Shown one piece after another: positions 19,878 to 27,863 of a stretch of 44,155 nt of DNA. The notes under the pieces are model-generated. The model was not told the DNA's origin and ran no database searches. It worked only from the letters and a program-made list of their open reading frames with translations. The stretch spans positions 1 to 44,155 of the forward strand of contig NCBR01000001.1 in the NCBI GenBank assembly GCA_002279285.1. The letters run 5' to 3'. The first letter of the stretch is position 1; every line of letters starts with the position of its first letter. The position numbers and the translations under genes were made by a program. Origin of the DNA: Acidobacteria bacterium 37-71-11 (GTDB lineage Bacteria; Acidobacteriota; Thermoanaerobaculia; Thermoanaerobaculales; Thermoanaerobaculaceae).

Positions 19878-20948
19878 ATGGGGCCGTGTTGCAGCTACGA
19901 TGGTCGCCGCCGCCGCGAGCGGCTGGAGGACGAAGCCCTGAACGCACCGCGTCCGTCACCGGACCCGAACGCAGCCTCGCTGGCGGCCAGCTTCGAAGTC
20001 GTGCGCCCCCGGCTCGAACTGGTGGAGCGTTTCATCGCCGAGCAGCTCGGCGGCGGCCCGGAACTCGTCCGGGAGGCGGGCGGTTACGTGCTTCAGGCCG
20101 GCGGCAAGCGGTTGCGCCCCGCGATCCTGCTGACGGTCTCGCGCCTTCTCGGCTATCACGGCGACCTCGACCTCCGCTACGGCGCGATCGTCGAGATGAT
20201 CCACACCGCCACGCTGGTCCACGACGACATCATCGACAGCGCCACGGTCCGCCGCGGCCGGGCGACCGCCAACCACCGCTGGGGGAATCAACTCACCGTC
20301 CTCCTCGGAGACTGGCTGTACCTGCGGGCGATCGACCTCGCGCTGCAGGTCGCGGACATCGCGGCGATGCAGCGCCTCTCGTTCGCCACCACGCAGATGA
20401 CCGAGGGTGAGATCCTCGGCCTTGCCCTGCAAGGGGTGGTCGGCGTGACCCGCGAGCAGTACCTCGAGATCACCCGGCGCAAGACCGCCGAACTCTTCGC
20501 CGCGGCGTGCTCCCTGCCGACCCACTTCTCACCCGCGTTCGAGCGCCACCGGCGGGCGCTCGACGAGTACGGGCGCAACATCGGCATGTGCTTCCAGATC
20601 GTCGACGACATCCTCGATATCGTGGGATCGCAACAGCGCCTCGGCAAGCCGGTTTTCTCCGACCTGCGCGAGGGCAAGCTCACGCTCCCGTTCATCCTGG
20701 CGCTTCCACGCATGGCCGCCGCCGAGCGCGCGATGGTGGAGAGCGTTCTCGTCAACGGCGACCTCCCGGACGCGGACCCCAAGAGCCTGCGCACCTTCCT
20801 CGACCGCCTCGGGGTCGTGGACGAGGCGCGCGAGATCGCGGACGAGTTCGGGCGCCGCGCGATCGCCGCCATCTCCGAGTTGCCTCCTGGGCCCGAACTC
20901 GACGCCCTGGCGGCCGCGCCCCGCTTCGTCGTCGAGCGCGAGTCCTGA
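19878..20948 (+). CDS. Long-chain polyprenyl diphosphate synthase
   Basis: A trans-prenyltransferase that extends farnesyl or geranylgeranyl diphosphate for the side chain of menaquinone. Both aspartate-rich motifs are intact: DDIID at 116-120 in HDDIIDSATVRRG and DDILD at 243-247 in FQIVDDILDIVG, with GGKRLRP upstream. The 356-residue reading from the ATG at 19878 has about 30 extra, low-confidence N-terminal residues; the conserved part begins near ASFEVVRPRLELVE, so a later start is possible, though no good ATG or GTG lies there. A quinone role agrees with mqnD elsewhere in the window. Chain length (C35-C50) is not readable. Confidence 0.92.
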   Translation: MGPCCSYDGRRRRERLEDEALNAPRPSPDPNAASLAASFEVVRPRLELVERFIAEQLGGGPELVREAGGYVLQAGGKRLRPAILLTVSRLLGYHGDLDLRYGAIVEMIHTATLVHDDIIDSATVRRGRATANHRWGNQLTVLLGDWLYLRAIDLALQVADIAAMQRLSFATTQMTEGEILGLALQGVVGVTREQYLEITRRKTAELFAAACSLPTHFSPAFERHRRALDEYGRNIGMCFQIVDDILDIVGSQQRLGKPVFSDLREGKLTLPFILALPRMAAAERAMVESVLVNGDLPDADPKSLRTFLDRLGVVDEAREIADEFGRRAIAAISELPPGPELDALAAAPRFVVERES

Positions 20949-20993
20949 TCATCTTGCCAGTTGACATTTCAGGTGTTAGATTGTTGATTGAGC

Positions 20994-21332
20994 ATGGTAG
21001 CGGCGATCTTGCGTCAGGTGGTCGGGCGGGAAAGCGAGTCCGAGGCGGATTACGCGCTCGTTTCGGCCTTTCGAGCGCAGATCGTGCGCGCGCTCGGCGA
21101 GGGCCGCTGGCGTTTTGCCGACCACTTCTGCGACAAGCTGCTCGCCGAAGAGCCGTGCAACCTCGAGGCCTGGCTGCTGAAAGGACACCTGGCCTGGCGC
21201 CACTTCCAGGACACCCGGGCCGCCCTCAACTGCTTTCAGCGGGTCGTCATTCTGGGGGGTTTCGAGTCGTCCAACGAGTACGTGGCACGGGCCCGAAGCT
21301 CCCTGGCACAACTCCTGGAGCAGTTGAGCTGA
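20994..21332 (+). CDS. Small TPR-like helical protein of unknown function
   Basis: A 112-residue protein of amphipathic helices. The stretch FADHFCDKLLAEEPCNLEAWLLKGHLAWRHF, then ALNCFQRVVILGGFES, reads like one to two tetratricopeptide repeats, so it probably mediates protein contacts. It follows the prenyl synthase by 45 bases that are noticeably AT-rich, with a TTGACA at 20961-20966 but only a weak -10 (TTGATT at 20984-20989). Its last 86 bases overlap the end of the convergent gene on the other strand. I do not recognise a specific family. Confidence 0.6.
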   Translation: MVAAILRQVVGRESESEADYALVSAFRAQIVRALGEGRWRFADHFCDKLLAEEPCNLEAWLLKGHLAWRHFQDTRAALNCFQRVVILGGFESSNEYVARARSSLAQLLEQLS

Positions 21333-22239
21333 ACTCCTCGGTTACGGGCCACACCTCGGCCCCCACCGGCCGCTGCGCCCCGAAGACGTAGATCCTCGCG
21401 ATCAGCCGCGGCACCGGGTCGAGCCAGCGGCGCTGTCCGCTGACGCGAGCCACCGGCTGCGCCCCCTCGCGGAGCGCCCACGGGTCGTCGGCGCTGCCGC
21501 CGGACGTCGCGACGAACGCCGCTCCGTCGCCGGCGAACTCGAGCCAGAGGTAGCCGAAGACCGGACGCGGCAAGGGAAGCTCCCACCCGCCGTTCGGCAG
21601 CGCCCGGATCGCCTTCCCCCCCAGCCGGACCGGCTCGTCCACCACGGCCTCGTCGAGCGTCCGGGGGTGCGAAAGGGGCTTCGGGTACCCCCAGGGGAAG
21701 TGCGGCGGGCGCCCCCAGTCGACCGGCGCGCGCGCGTCGAAAGGCTCGTGCGCCGCGAGCGAGAAGCGGGGCCGAGCCGCGAACGCCGGCCCGCTCACCA
21801 GCACGTTGCGGCCGACGCCGTCGACGTCGAGCGCCAGGAGCAGACCGCCGACCGGAGTGGGCGAGCGTACCTCGGCGGCGATCACGTTGTCCCCCTGGCG
21901 GAGCAGGTGGCCGACGTCGAAGAGGTCGAGGCGGAACCCGGGACGGCTCCAGCCGCACGCCGCCGCGGTCCCGTTCACGTATACCACGTACTCGCGGTCG
22001 CCGCAGACCTTCAGGAGCGCCCCTCGCGGCGGCGCGTCGAGGTGCACCGAGGCGACGAAAAGGGCGGCCTGTGGGTGGACCTCGTCAAGCTCGTCGGTGA
22101 CCCAGATCCAGCGGGCTGCCCCGGTGAGGTGGGACAGCTCCCGCTCCCAGAACGCGTGCAGGGCGAACGCCGCAGCCGCCACTCCGACGGCGAGAACGAG
22201 GAGCGTGAGGTGTTGCCGGCGGCGGGTCGGCTCGCGCAC
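21247..22239 (-). CDS. Membrane-anchored protein with galactose-binding-like (rhamnosidase N-terminal-like) domain
   Basis: A 330-residue protein with an N-terminal membrane helix (about 10-28) and a large periplasmic part. Residues about 40-150 resemble the jelly-roll domain preceding many alpha-L-rhamnosidases and related glycosidases: WIWVTDELDEVHP, LLKVCGDREYVVYVNG, FDVGHLLRQGDNVIAAEVRS. The rest is probably another beta-rich domain (ELPLPRPVFGYLWLEFAGDG). No glycosidase catalytic domain follows. A carbohydrate-binding or wall-associated role is an inference. The last 28 or so residues lie over the convergent TPR-like gene and look less protein-like, so the present stop may be a read-through of an older one. 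It is divergent from kdsB. Confidence 0.65.
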   Translation of the reverse strand: MREPTRRRQHLTLLVLAVGVAAAAFALHAFWERELSHLTGAARWIWVTDELDEVHPQAALFVASVHLDAPPRGALLKVCGDREYVVYVNGTAAACGWSRPGFRLDLFDVGHLLRQGDNVIAAEVRSPTPVGGLLLALDVDGVGRNVLVSGPAFAARPRFSLAAHEPFDARAPVDWGRPPHFPWGYPKPLSHPRTLDEAVVDEPVRLGGKAIRALPNGGWELPLPRPVFGYLWLEFAGDGAAFVATSGGSADDPWALREGAQPVARVSGQRRWLDPVPRLIARIYVFGAQRPVGAEVWPVTEEFSSTAPGVVPGSFGPVPRTRWTTRNPPE

Positions 22240-22281
22240 CGAGAGAGTGTAGCAACCCCGCCGCAGGAGAACGCGTTCCGT

Positions 22282-22310
22282 TTGACACCCACAGGCCGAT
22301 GCCTTAAAGT
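22282..22310 (+). promoter_or_regulatory. Sigma-70-type promoter of kdsB-pyrG-kdsA
   Basis: TTGACA (22282-22287), a 17-base spacer and TAAAGT (22305-22310) form a near-consensus promoter. It sits in the 82-base divergent gap just before kdsB. The predicted start site is only a few bases before the ATG at 22322, so the leader would be very short. Confidence 0.6.
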
Positions 22311-22321
22311 GCCGCCACAGG

Positions 22322-23092
22322 ATGGACAGGAACCGCGTCCTTGCCGTAATTCCGGCGCGTTACTTCTCTACCCGCTTCCCCGGCAAACCCCTCGCCCCCA
22401 TCGCGGGCAAACCGATGGTGGCGCACGTCGTGGAGCGGGCGGTGGATGCCGGCTGCTTCGACGACGTGATCGTCGCCACCGACGACGAGCGTATCGCGAA
22501 GGCCGCCGCGGCTGCCGGCGCCCGCCCGGTGATGACCGGCGAGTGCCGCAGCGGCACCGACCGCGTCGCGGAGGCCGTCCGCGGCCTTCCGGCGGGCGTG
22601 GTGCTCAACGTCCAGGGGGACGAACCTGCCTTGCCGCCGGAGAACTTGCGCCTGCTGGCCGGATTCCTGCGCGACAACCCGCAGGTGCCGATGGCGACGC
22701 TCGCGCTCCCTGGCACGGCGCAGGACCTCGACAACCCCAACATCGTCAAGGTGGTGTGCGACCTCACCGGGCGGGCGCTGTACTTTTCGCGGGCCCCGAT
22801 CCCGTTCCCCCGCAACCCGGTCGCGGGCCTCGTCCGCCGCCACGTCGGGCTGTACGGTTTCCAGAAGCACGCGTTGCTCGCGTTCGCGTCGTGGGAGGAA
22901 ACCGGCATCGAGAGGGCGGAGGGACTCGAGCAACTACGCGCACTCGCCCACGGCATGGCGCTGCACGTGCTCGACGCCGTCGCCGACTCCGTCGCAGTCG
23001 ACATCCCCGGCGACATCCCACGTGCCGAGGCCGCCCTGGCGGCGCTCGCGAAGACGGGATCCGGGGCCCGGGGTCAGGGGTCCGGGAAATGA
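22322..23092 (+). CDS. kdsB: 3-deoxy-manno-octulosonate cytidylyltransferase
   Basis: Activates Kdo with CTP to CMP-Kdo for the inner core of lipopolysaccharide. The nucleotidyltransferase signature AVIPARYFSTRFPGKPLAPIAGKPM opens the protein, followed by VATDDERIAKA, CRSGTDRVAEA and NVQGDEPALP (metal-binding Asp), all typical of KdsB. The length is 256 residues. The last ten or so residues (KTGSGARGQGSGK) are encoded inside a GC-rich inverted repeat and are unlike KdsB tails, so the repeat seems to have replaced the native end. It heads the kdsB-pyrG-kdsA order known from other Gram-negative bacteria, which ties CTP supply to Kdo activation. Confidence 0.96.
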   Translation: MDRNRVLAVIPARYFSTRFPGKPLAPIAGKPMVAHVVERAVDAGCFDDVIVATDDERIAKAAAAAGARPVMTGECRSGTDRVAEAVRGLPAGVVLNVQGDEPALPPENLRLLAGFLRDNPQVPMATLALPGTAQDLDNPNIVKVVCDLTGRALYFSRAPIPFPRNPVAGLVRRHVGLYGFQKHALLAFASWEETGIERAEGLEQLRALAHGMALHVLDAVADSVAVDIPGDIPRAEAALAALAKTGSGARGQGSGK

Positions 23093-23210
23093 CTGCACGG
23101 ATGCCGGCTCGGACCAGTGGAACGAAGAGCTATTGCATCGAACCGTTGTGGAACGCTGCCCGGTGCGGATTGGGCGGGGTCTGGATCCCGGACCCCGGTC
23201 CCCGGAACCC
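23056..23210. repeat. GC-rich imperfect inverted repeat between kdsB and pyrG
   Basis: Two arms of about 30 bases, 23056-23088 and 23183-23210, are near-complementary (GGGATCCGGGGCCCGGGG... against ...CCCGGTCCCCGGAACCC). About 95 bases of less GC-biased sequence lie between them. The left arm encodes the final residues of kdsB. The arrangement resembles a small mobile intergenic repeat (REP or MITE type) or an mRNA-stabilising structure. No target-site duplication is clear by eye. Confidence 0.55.
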
Positions 23211-23231
23211 AGGGCGGGATGGGGGTTGTTG

Positions 23232-24902
23232 ATGGCAACGAAGTACGTCTTCGTCACTGGCGGCGTGGTCTCGTCCCTCGGGAAGGGGATCACGGCGGCG
23301 TCGATCGGCGCGCTCTTCGAGGCGCACGGGCTCAAGGTCACGTTGATGAAGTGCGACCCGTACATCAACGTGGACCCCGGCACGATGTCGCCGTTTCAGC
23401 ACGGCGAGGTCTACGTCACTGACGACGGCGCCGAGACCGACCTCGACCTCGGCCACTACGAGCGCTTCACCGACGTTGTGACGTCGCGCAAGAACAACCT
23501 CACGACCGGCCGCGTCTATCAATCGGTGATCGAGAAGGAGCGCCGCGGCGATTACTTGGGCTCGACCGTCCAGGTGATCCCCCACATCACCGACGAGATC
23601 AAGGCCGCCATCCGCGACGTCGCCGAGGACCACGACGTCGTCATCGTCGAGATCGGCGGCGTCGTCGGCGACATCGAATCGCTACCGTTCCTCGAGGCGA
23701 TCCGCCAGTTCCGCCAGGACGCCGGGCGCGGCAACGCGATCAACGTGCACGTCACCCTCGTGCCGTACCTCGCCGCGCCCGACGAGCTCAAGACCAAGCC
23801 CACGCAGCATTCGGTGAAGGAGCTGCTCTCGATCGGGATTCAGCCCGACGTGCTGGTGTGCCGTGTGGACCGCCACCTCCCCGAGGAGATGCGCCGCAAG
23901 ATCGCGCTCTTCTGCAACGTCGAGGAGAGCGCGGTGATCCCCGCGCGAACCGCGGACACGATCTACGACGTCCCCCTCCGTCTTGCCGCCGAGGACCTCG
24001 ACGGGTTGCTGTTGTCCATGCTCAACCTGCCGCGCGGCAAGCGCGACCTCTCCCGCTGGCAGACGATCGTGGACCGCATGCGCAAGCCCGTGCGCAGCAC
24101 CCGCATCGGAATCGTCGGCAAGTACGTCAACCTCGTCGACAGCTACAAGTCGCTCAACGAGGCGCTGCTGCACGCCGGCATCGCCAACGACGCCAAGGTC
24201 GAGCTCGTCTTCATCGACTCGGAGAAGCTCGAGGAAGAGGCGTACGTGGAGGAGCTTTTCCAGGTCGACGGCATCCTCGTACCGGGCGGGTTCGGCAAGC
24301 GCGGAATCGAGGGGATGGTCAAGGCGATCGAGTTCGCCCGCGGCCACAAGATCCCATACTTCGGGATCTGTCTCGGCCTGCAAACCGCGGTCATCGAGTT
24401 CGCCCGCAACGCATGTCACCTCGAGCACGCCAACTCCTCGGAGTTCGCCCAGGCCCCCCCGTACAAGGTGATCTACAAGATGCGGGAACTGCTCGGCGTG
24501 GACGCGATGGGCGGCACGATGCGCTTGGGCAAGTACCCGTGCCAGCTCAAGCCGGGTTCGCGCGCATGGGAGGCGTACAGCGCCGACACCGTGTGGGAAC
24601 GGCACCGCCACCGCTACGAGGTGAACCAGGACTACGTGCAGATCCTCGAACAGAACGGCATGCTGGTGACTGGGCGCTCCCCCGACCGCATCTTCGTCGA
24701 GATGATCGAGGTCCCCGATCACCCCTGGTTCGTGGCGTGCCAGTTCCACCCCGAGCTGAAGTCCAAGCCGTTCGCGCCGCACCCGCTTTTCGTCGCATTC
24801 ATCAAGGCGTCGCTGGAGTACCAGGCGAGGCGGAGCGCCGACGAGCAGGCCGCGACCGCGCTGGAGCCGGCTGAAGCGACCGAGGCGCACGCCGGTGAGT
24901 GA
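23232..24902 (+). CDS. pyrG: CTP synthase
   Basis: Makes CTP from UTP, ATP and glutamine. The 556 residues show the synthetase domain from the first residues (KYVFVTGGVVSSLGKGITAA, then KCDPYINVDPGTMSPFQHGEV) and the C-terminal class I glutamine amidotransferase domain with the nucleophile cysteine in GICLGLQ and the His-Glu pair in CQFHPELKS. The ATG at 23232 is fixed by the universally conserved N-terminus. A polar, glutamate/alanine-rich tail follows the last conserved segment. The stop overlaps the GTG of kdsA by eight bases. Its product is the co-substrate of KdsB encoded just upstream. Confidence 0.98.
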   Translation: MATKYVFVTGGVVSSLGKGITAASIGALFEAHGLKVTLMKCDPYINVDPGTMSPFQHGEVYVTDDGAETDLDLGHYERFTDVVTSRKNNLTTGRVYQSVIEKERRGDYLGSTVQVIPHITDEIKAAIRDVAEDHDVVIVEIGGVVGDIESLPFLEAIRQFRQDAGRGNAINVHVTLVPYLAAPDELKTKPTQHSVKELLSIGIQPDVLVCRVDRHLPEEMRRKIALFCNVEESAVIPARTADTIYDVPLRLAAEDLDGLLLSMLNLPRGKRDLSRWQTIVDRMRKPVRSTRIGIVGKYVNLVDSYKSLNEALLHAGIANDAKVELVFIDSEKLEEEAYVEELFQVDGILVPGGFGKRGIEGMVKAIEFARGHKIPYFGICLGLQTAVIEFARNACHLEHANSSEFAQAPPYKVIYKMRELLGVDAMGGTMRLGKYPCQLKPGSRAWEAYSADTVWERHRHRYEVNQDYVQILEQNGMLVTGRSPDRIFVEMIEVPDHPWFVACQFHPELKSKPFAPHPLFVAFIKASLEYQARRSADEQAATALEPAEATEAHAGE

Positions 24903-25737
24903 AGGACCCGACCCCGTCGTCCTCGCCCCCGGTCTCGCCGTGGGACGCGCCCGCCCGCTCGTCTTCATCGCCGGGCCGTGCGTGATCGAGTCGCCCGAGC
25001 ACGTGGTGCGCATGGCCCTCCTGCTCAGGGATATTGCGGCCGAGCTCGGCATCCCCCTCGTCTTCAAAGCCTCCTTCGACAAGGCCAACCGGTCCTCGCT
25101 CGCCAGCTACCGCGGCCCCGGCCTCGAGGCGGGTCTCGCGGCGCTCGCCGAGGTCAAACGGGCCACCGGGCTGCCGCTGCTCACCGACGTCCACGAGCCG
25201 GCGCAGGCTGCGGCCGCGGCCGCCGTCGTGGACGTGCTCCAGGTCCCGGCGTTCCTGTGCCGCCAGACCGACCTGCTGCTCGCCTGCGGGCGGACCGGCA
25301 AGCCGGTCAACGTCAAGAAGGGCCAGTTCGTGGCGCCGCACGACATGGGCAACGTCGCGGCCAAGGTGCGATCCACCGGGAACCGGGGCGTGACCCTTAC
25401 CGAGCGCGGGACGTCGTTCGGCTACAACAACCTCGTCGTCGACCTGCGCGGCCTCGCGACCATGCGTCGGATCGCGCCCCTCGTCTTCGACGCGACGCAC
25501 TCGCTGCAGCTCCCCGGCGGCCTGGGCGACGCCACCGGCGGGGCCAGGGAGTTCGTCTTCGACCTGGCGCGCGGCGCCGTCGCGGCTGGCGTCGACGCGG
25601 TGTTCGCCGAGGTGCACGACGATCCCCCGCACGCGCTCTCCGACGCGGCGACACAGCTCTCGCCGGCCGAGTTCCGCACGTTGGTCGCGCAGCTCCTCGC
25701 CATCCGGCGCGCCTACGACACGACAACGGCCGGGTGA
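24895..25737 (+). CDS. kdsA: 3-deoxy-8-phosphooctulonate synthase
   Basis: Condenses phosphoenolpyruvate with arabinose 5-phosphate to Kdo 8-phosphate. The 280-residue TIM-barrel protein shows FIAGPCVIESPEHV, FKASFDKANRSS, LLTDVHEPAQ, VLQVPAFLCRQTDLL, VNVKKGQFVAPHDM and VFDATHSLQLPGG. The Cys in AGPCVIES suggests the metal-dependent class, but a firm call needs the full metal-ligand set (C, H, E, D) to be aligned. The start is GTG at 24895, within the end of pyrG. kdsD and kdsC do not follow; an unrelated cupin gene does. Confidence 0.96.
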   Translation: MSEGPDPVVLAPGLAVGRARPLVFIAGPCVIESPEHVVRMALLLRDIAAELGIPLVFKASFDKANRSSLASYRGPGLEAGLAALAEVKRATGLPLLTDVHEPAQAAAAAAVVDVLQVPAFLCRQTDLLLACGRTGKPVNVKKGQFVAPHDMGNVAAKVRSTGNRGVTLTERGTSFGYNNLVVDLRGLATMRRIAPLVFDATHSLQLPGGLGDATGGAREFVFDLARGAVAAGVDAVFAEVHDDPPHALSDAATQLSPAEFRTLVAQLLAIRRAYDTTTAG

Positions 25738-25880
25738 AAAGGTGAGAGTTGGCGGAGATGGAAGAGGGTAGAAGGTAAAAGGACGAGGGAAGACAGGATC
25801 GGCCTCAGCTTTCCGTTTCCCTTCTTCCGTCCTCCTTCTTCGTTCAACCCTTCACTCTCAATTTCTCACTCTTCACTCCC
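25736..25880. repeat. Purine/pyrimidine-rich imperfect inverted repeat after kdsA
   Basis: A nearly all-purine run (about 25736-25799) is followed by a nearly all-pyrimidine run (about 25802-25880). The second, read in reverse complement, resembles the first (GGTGAGAGTTG and GAAGGTAAAAGGACGAGGGAA have counterparts). The composition is much lower in GC than the rest of the window. It could form a large hairpin that ends the kds operon, or it could be a dispersed intergenic repeat. I see no gene in it. Confidence 0.5.
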
Positions 25881-25922
25881 GGCTTCGCCGCTATGCTAGC
25901 CTTACAACGCACCGGAGGCACC

Positions 25923-26483
25923 ATGGATCTGACCCCGAACGACATCCTCGACGGCCTCGGCGGCGACACGAAACGGTACGGGACGGAGGTCCCGATCGCC
26001 GGGGTGGAAACCTTGCCGCTGCGCCGGATCGTGGACGACCGCGGCCTGTTCATGGAGATCTATCGCAACGCTTCCACTCACTCCGGCAGCGAGGCGCTGG
26101 CCAGCTTCTTCGCCGGCGTGGAGGTGGCGCAGCTCAACTACTCGCTCGTCACCGCCGCCGACCACGTCAAGGGGTTGCACGTCCACCTCAAACAGAGCGA
26201 CGTCTGGTTCTGTCCACCGCCGTCGAAGCTCAAGGTCGTCCTCCTCGATGCGCGCAAGAACTCGCTGACATCCGGCCGCACCCAGGTCGTCGTCCTCGGC
26301 GAGGGACGCGACGCGTGGCTGAAAATCCCCCCGGGCGTGGCGCACGGCTACCGCCCGCTCACCGTGCCGTGCGGTCTCCTCTACGTGGTCACGCGCTGCT
26401 TCGACCTCGCCGACCCCGACGAGCGCCGCATCCCCTGGGACCACCCGGCGGTGAAGGATCTCTGGGCGGTCAGGAACGAGTAG
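25923..26483 (+). CDS. RmlC-like cupin (dTDP-4-dehydrorhamnose 3,5-epimerase-related)
   Basis: A 186-residue cupin related to dTDP-sugar 3,5-epimerases, which act on deoxysugar nucleotides for surface polysaccharide. RmlC-type features are LRRIVDDRGLFMEIYR, VAQLNYSLVTAADHVKGLHVHLKQSDVWFCP (the RGLHYQ region, here KGLHVH), VVLLDARKNSLTSGRTQVVVL, IPPGVAHGYRPL (the catalytic/substrate strand PxGxAHGF) and a final WDHPAVKDLW. The Arg of RGLH is Lys here, so true epimerase activity is not assured. The ATG at 25923 is preferred over one 30 bases upstream because GGAGG precedes it. It lies near Kdo genes but after a probable terminator. Confidence 0.8.
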   Translation: MDLTPNDILDGLGGDTKRYGTEVPIAGVETLPLRRIVDDRGLFMEIYRNASTHSGSEALASFFAGVEVAQLNYSLVTAADHVKGLHVHLKQSDVWFCPPPSKLKVVLLDARKNSLTSGRTQVVVLGEGRDAWLKIPPGVAHGYRPLTVPCGLLYVVTRCFDLADPDERRIPWDHPAVKDLWAVRNE

Positions 26484-26510
26484 CGCCGCGGGGCGCGGCC
26501 TGTCGCCGCT

Positions 26511-27848
26511 TCATTCCGGCTTCCACTTGTCGAGCAGGACGGGCTCCCCGACGTTGGTCCCGGCCAGCGGTGCCACCGCGAGGTCCCAGTCCGTGGCGCC
26601 CACGGCGTAGCGGGGCACGCGGAAGAACAGCAGCTTGCCGTCAGCCGACGGCACCGCCTCGAGCAACGGGCGCCGCTGCGCGCCGGGCAGCCTGACCTCC
26701 TGCACCACGCCGCCAGCGAAGAGGAGTTGGCGGTCCGCGCGGCAGAAGTACAGGCGGTTGTTGGCGCCGACTCGCGGCGCGTACTCCGGACCCATTGTGT
26801 TGATGCGCGGCTCGAGCGGCTGTCCCGGTTTACCCTCCGTCGAAAGCCAGAGGTCGGAGCTGCCCTGGTCGTACACCGTCCACACCAACGCCTTGAGCTG
26901 ACGGCCGAAGCGCTGGGCGTCCCCCACGCTCGGCCCGCCCGGCACGTCCACCTTCACGAGCGCCGCCCACGGGGCCTTCGTGCCCGCCCTCTGGCTCGAA
27001 TAGAGCCCCCGCACACCACCGCTGGGCTGCATCACCTCGACCAAGCATGCGGTCTCGCCGCCGTCGATCCAGGTCAACCGTGCGTTGACATCCGGGGCGA
27101 GGCCGGGGAACTCGACGGGCTGAGGTTCGGTCCAGGCGCCGTTCTCCCACGCCGTCCGGTACGGGCGGTACCCGCCGACCGCCCACGGCGCCAGCGCGCC
27201 TTTGGCGTCGCGCATCCCGGGCCGCACCGCCCCGACCGGAGGCGCGTCTTTGCCCGAGGTCGGGACCCCAGGGAGCAGGCCGGCCGCAAAGTACACGGCC
27301 TTGCCCTCCGCGGCCGGGAGCGGCGTCATCTCGAGGCCGGCCGAGTTGACCAGTTTCGGGTCATCGGGGGTGAACGCATCGGCGGGGATCGCCTGCAGCG
27401 ACCGCGGCAGGAAGCGCATCTGGTAAACGGAGAAGAGGTACACCTCGGCCGCGTCGGCAAGCAGCAGCTTGGTGCCGACCATCGCGGTGGTGCCGGGCAT
27501 CGGGTTGACCGCGACCTCCTGCCCGACCCGGAAATCGTCGAGGCCGGACGCGCGCTCCCCCGCCACGCACACCGTGTCGGCGGTGACCCTGATCCGCACC
27601 TTGACATCCTTGTCGAGCTTCGGCACGGGCTTGCCCTCGCGCCGCATCGCGGCCTGCATGGTCTCAGGGAGGCCCTCGTTGATCTCCAACTCCCAGACGC
27701 CCTTGTCGGCCGCCTCCCGGATCGCGGCGATCCGGCCCAAAATCAAGCTGTCCGGCTGCGGCACCGGTGTGGTCGTGTCCTGCATGTTGCAGCCCGCGAC
27801 CACGAGTACGGCGAGCCCCAGCACGGCGAAGTTGCGGTTGATGGTCAT
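26511..27848 (-). CDS. Lipoprotein with beta-propeller-like (PD40) C-terminal part
   Basis: A 445-residue predicted lipoprotein: the signal peptide ends in VLVVAGC with the lipidated Cys at position 20. The first part (about 30-140) contains a small beta-rich domain; the second half has repeated strand motifs with polar turns, such as GSSDLWLSTEGKPGQP, YAPRVGANNRLYFCRAD and AVPSADGKLLFFRVP, resembling the WD40-like PD40 repeats of TolB-type propellers. No enzyme motif is visible. It ends in a convergent gap of 27 bases with the cupin gene, and follows the CNT transporter by 15 bases, so the two may be co-transcribed. Function unknown. Confidence 0.7.
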   Translation of the reverse strand: MTINRNFAVLGLAVLVVAGCNMQDTTTPVPQPDSLILGRIAAIREAADKGVWELEINEGLPETMQAAMRREGKPVPKLDKDVKVRIRVTADTVCVAGERASGLDDFRVGQEVAVNPMPGTTAMVGTKLLLADAAEVYLFSVYQMRFLPRSLQAIPADAFTPDDPKLVNSAGLEMTPLPAAEGKAVYFAAGLLPGVPTSGKDAPPVGAVRPGMRDAKGALAPWAVGGYRPYRTAWENGAWTEPQPVEFPGLAPDVNARLTWIDGGETACLVEVMQPSGGVRGLYSSQRAGTKAPWAALVKVDVPGGPSVGDAQRFGRQLKALVWTVYDQGSSDLWLSTEGKPGQPLEPRINTMGPEYAPRVGANNRLYFCRADRQLLFAGGVVQEVRLPGAQRRPLLEAVPSADGKLLFFRVPRYAVGATDWDLAVAPLAGTNVGEPVLLDKWKPE

Positions 27849-27863
27849 CGTTCCATCCCCTTC

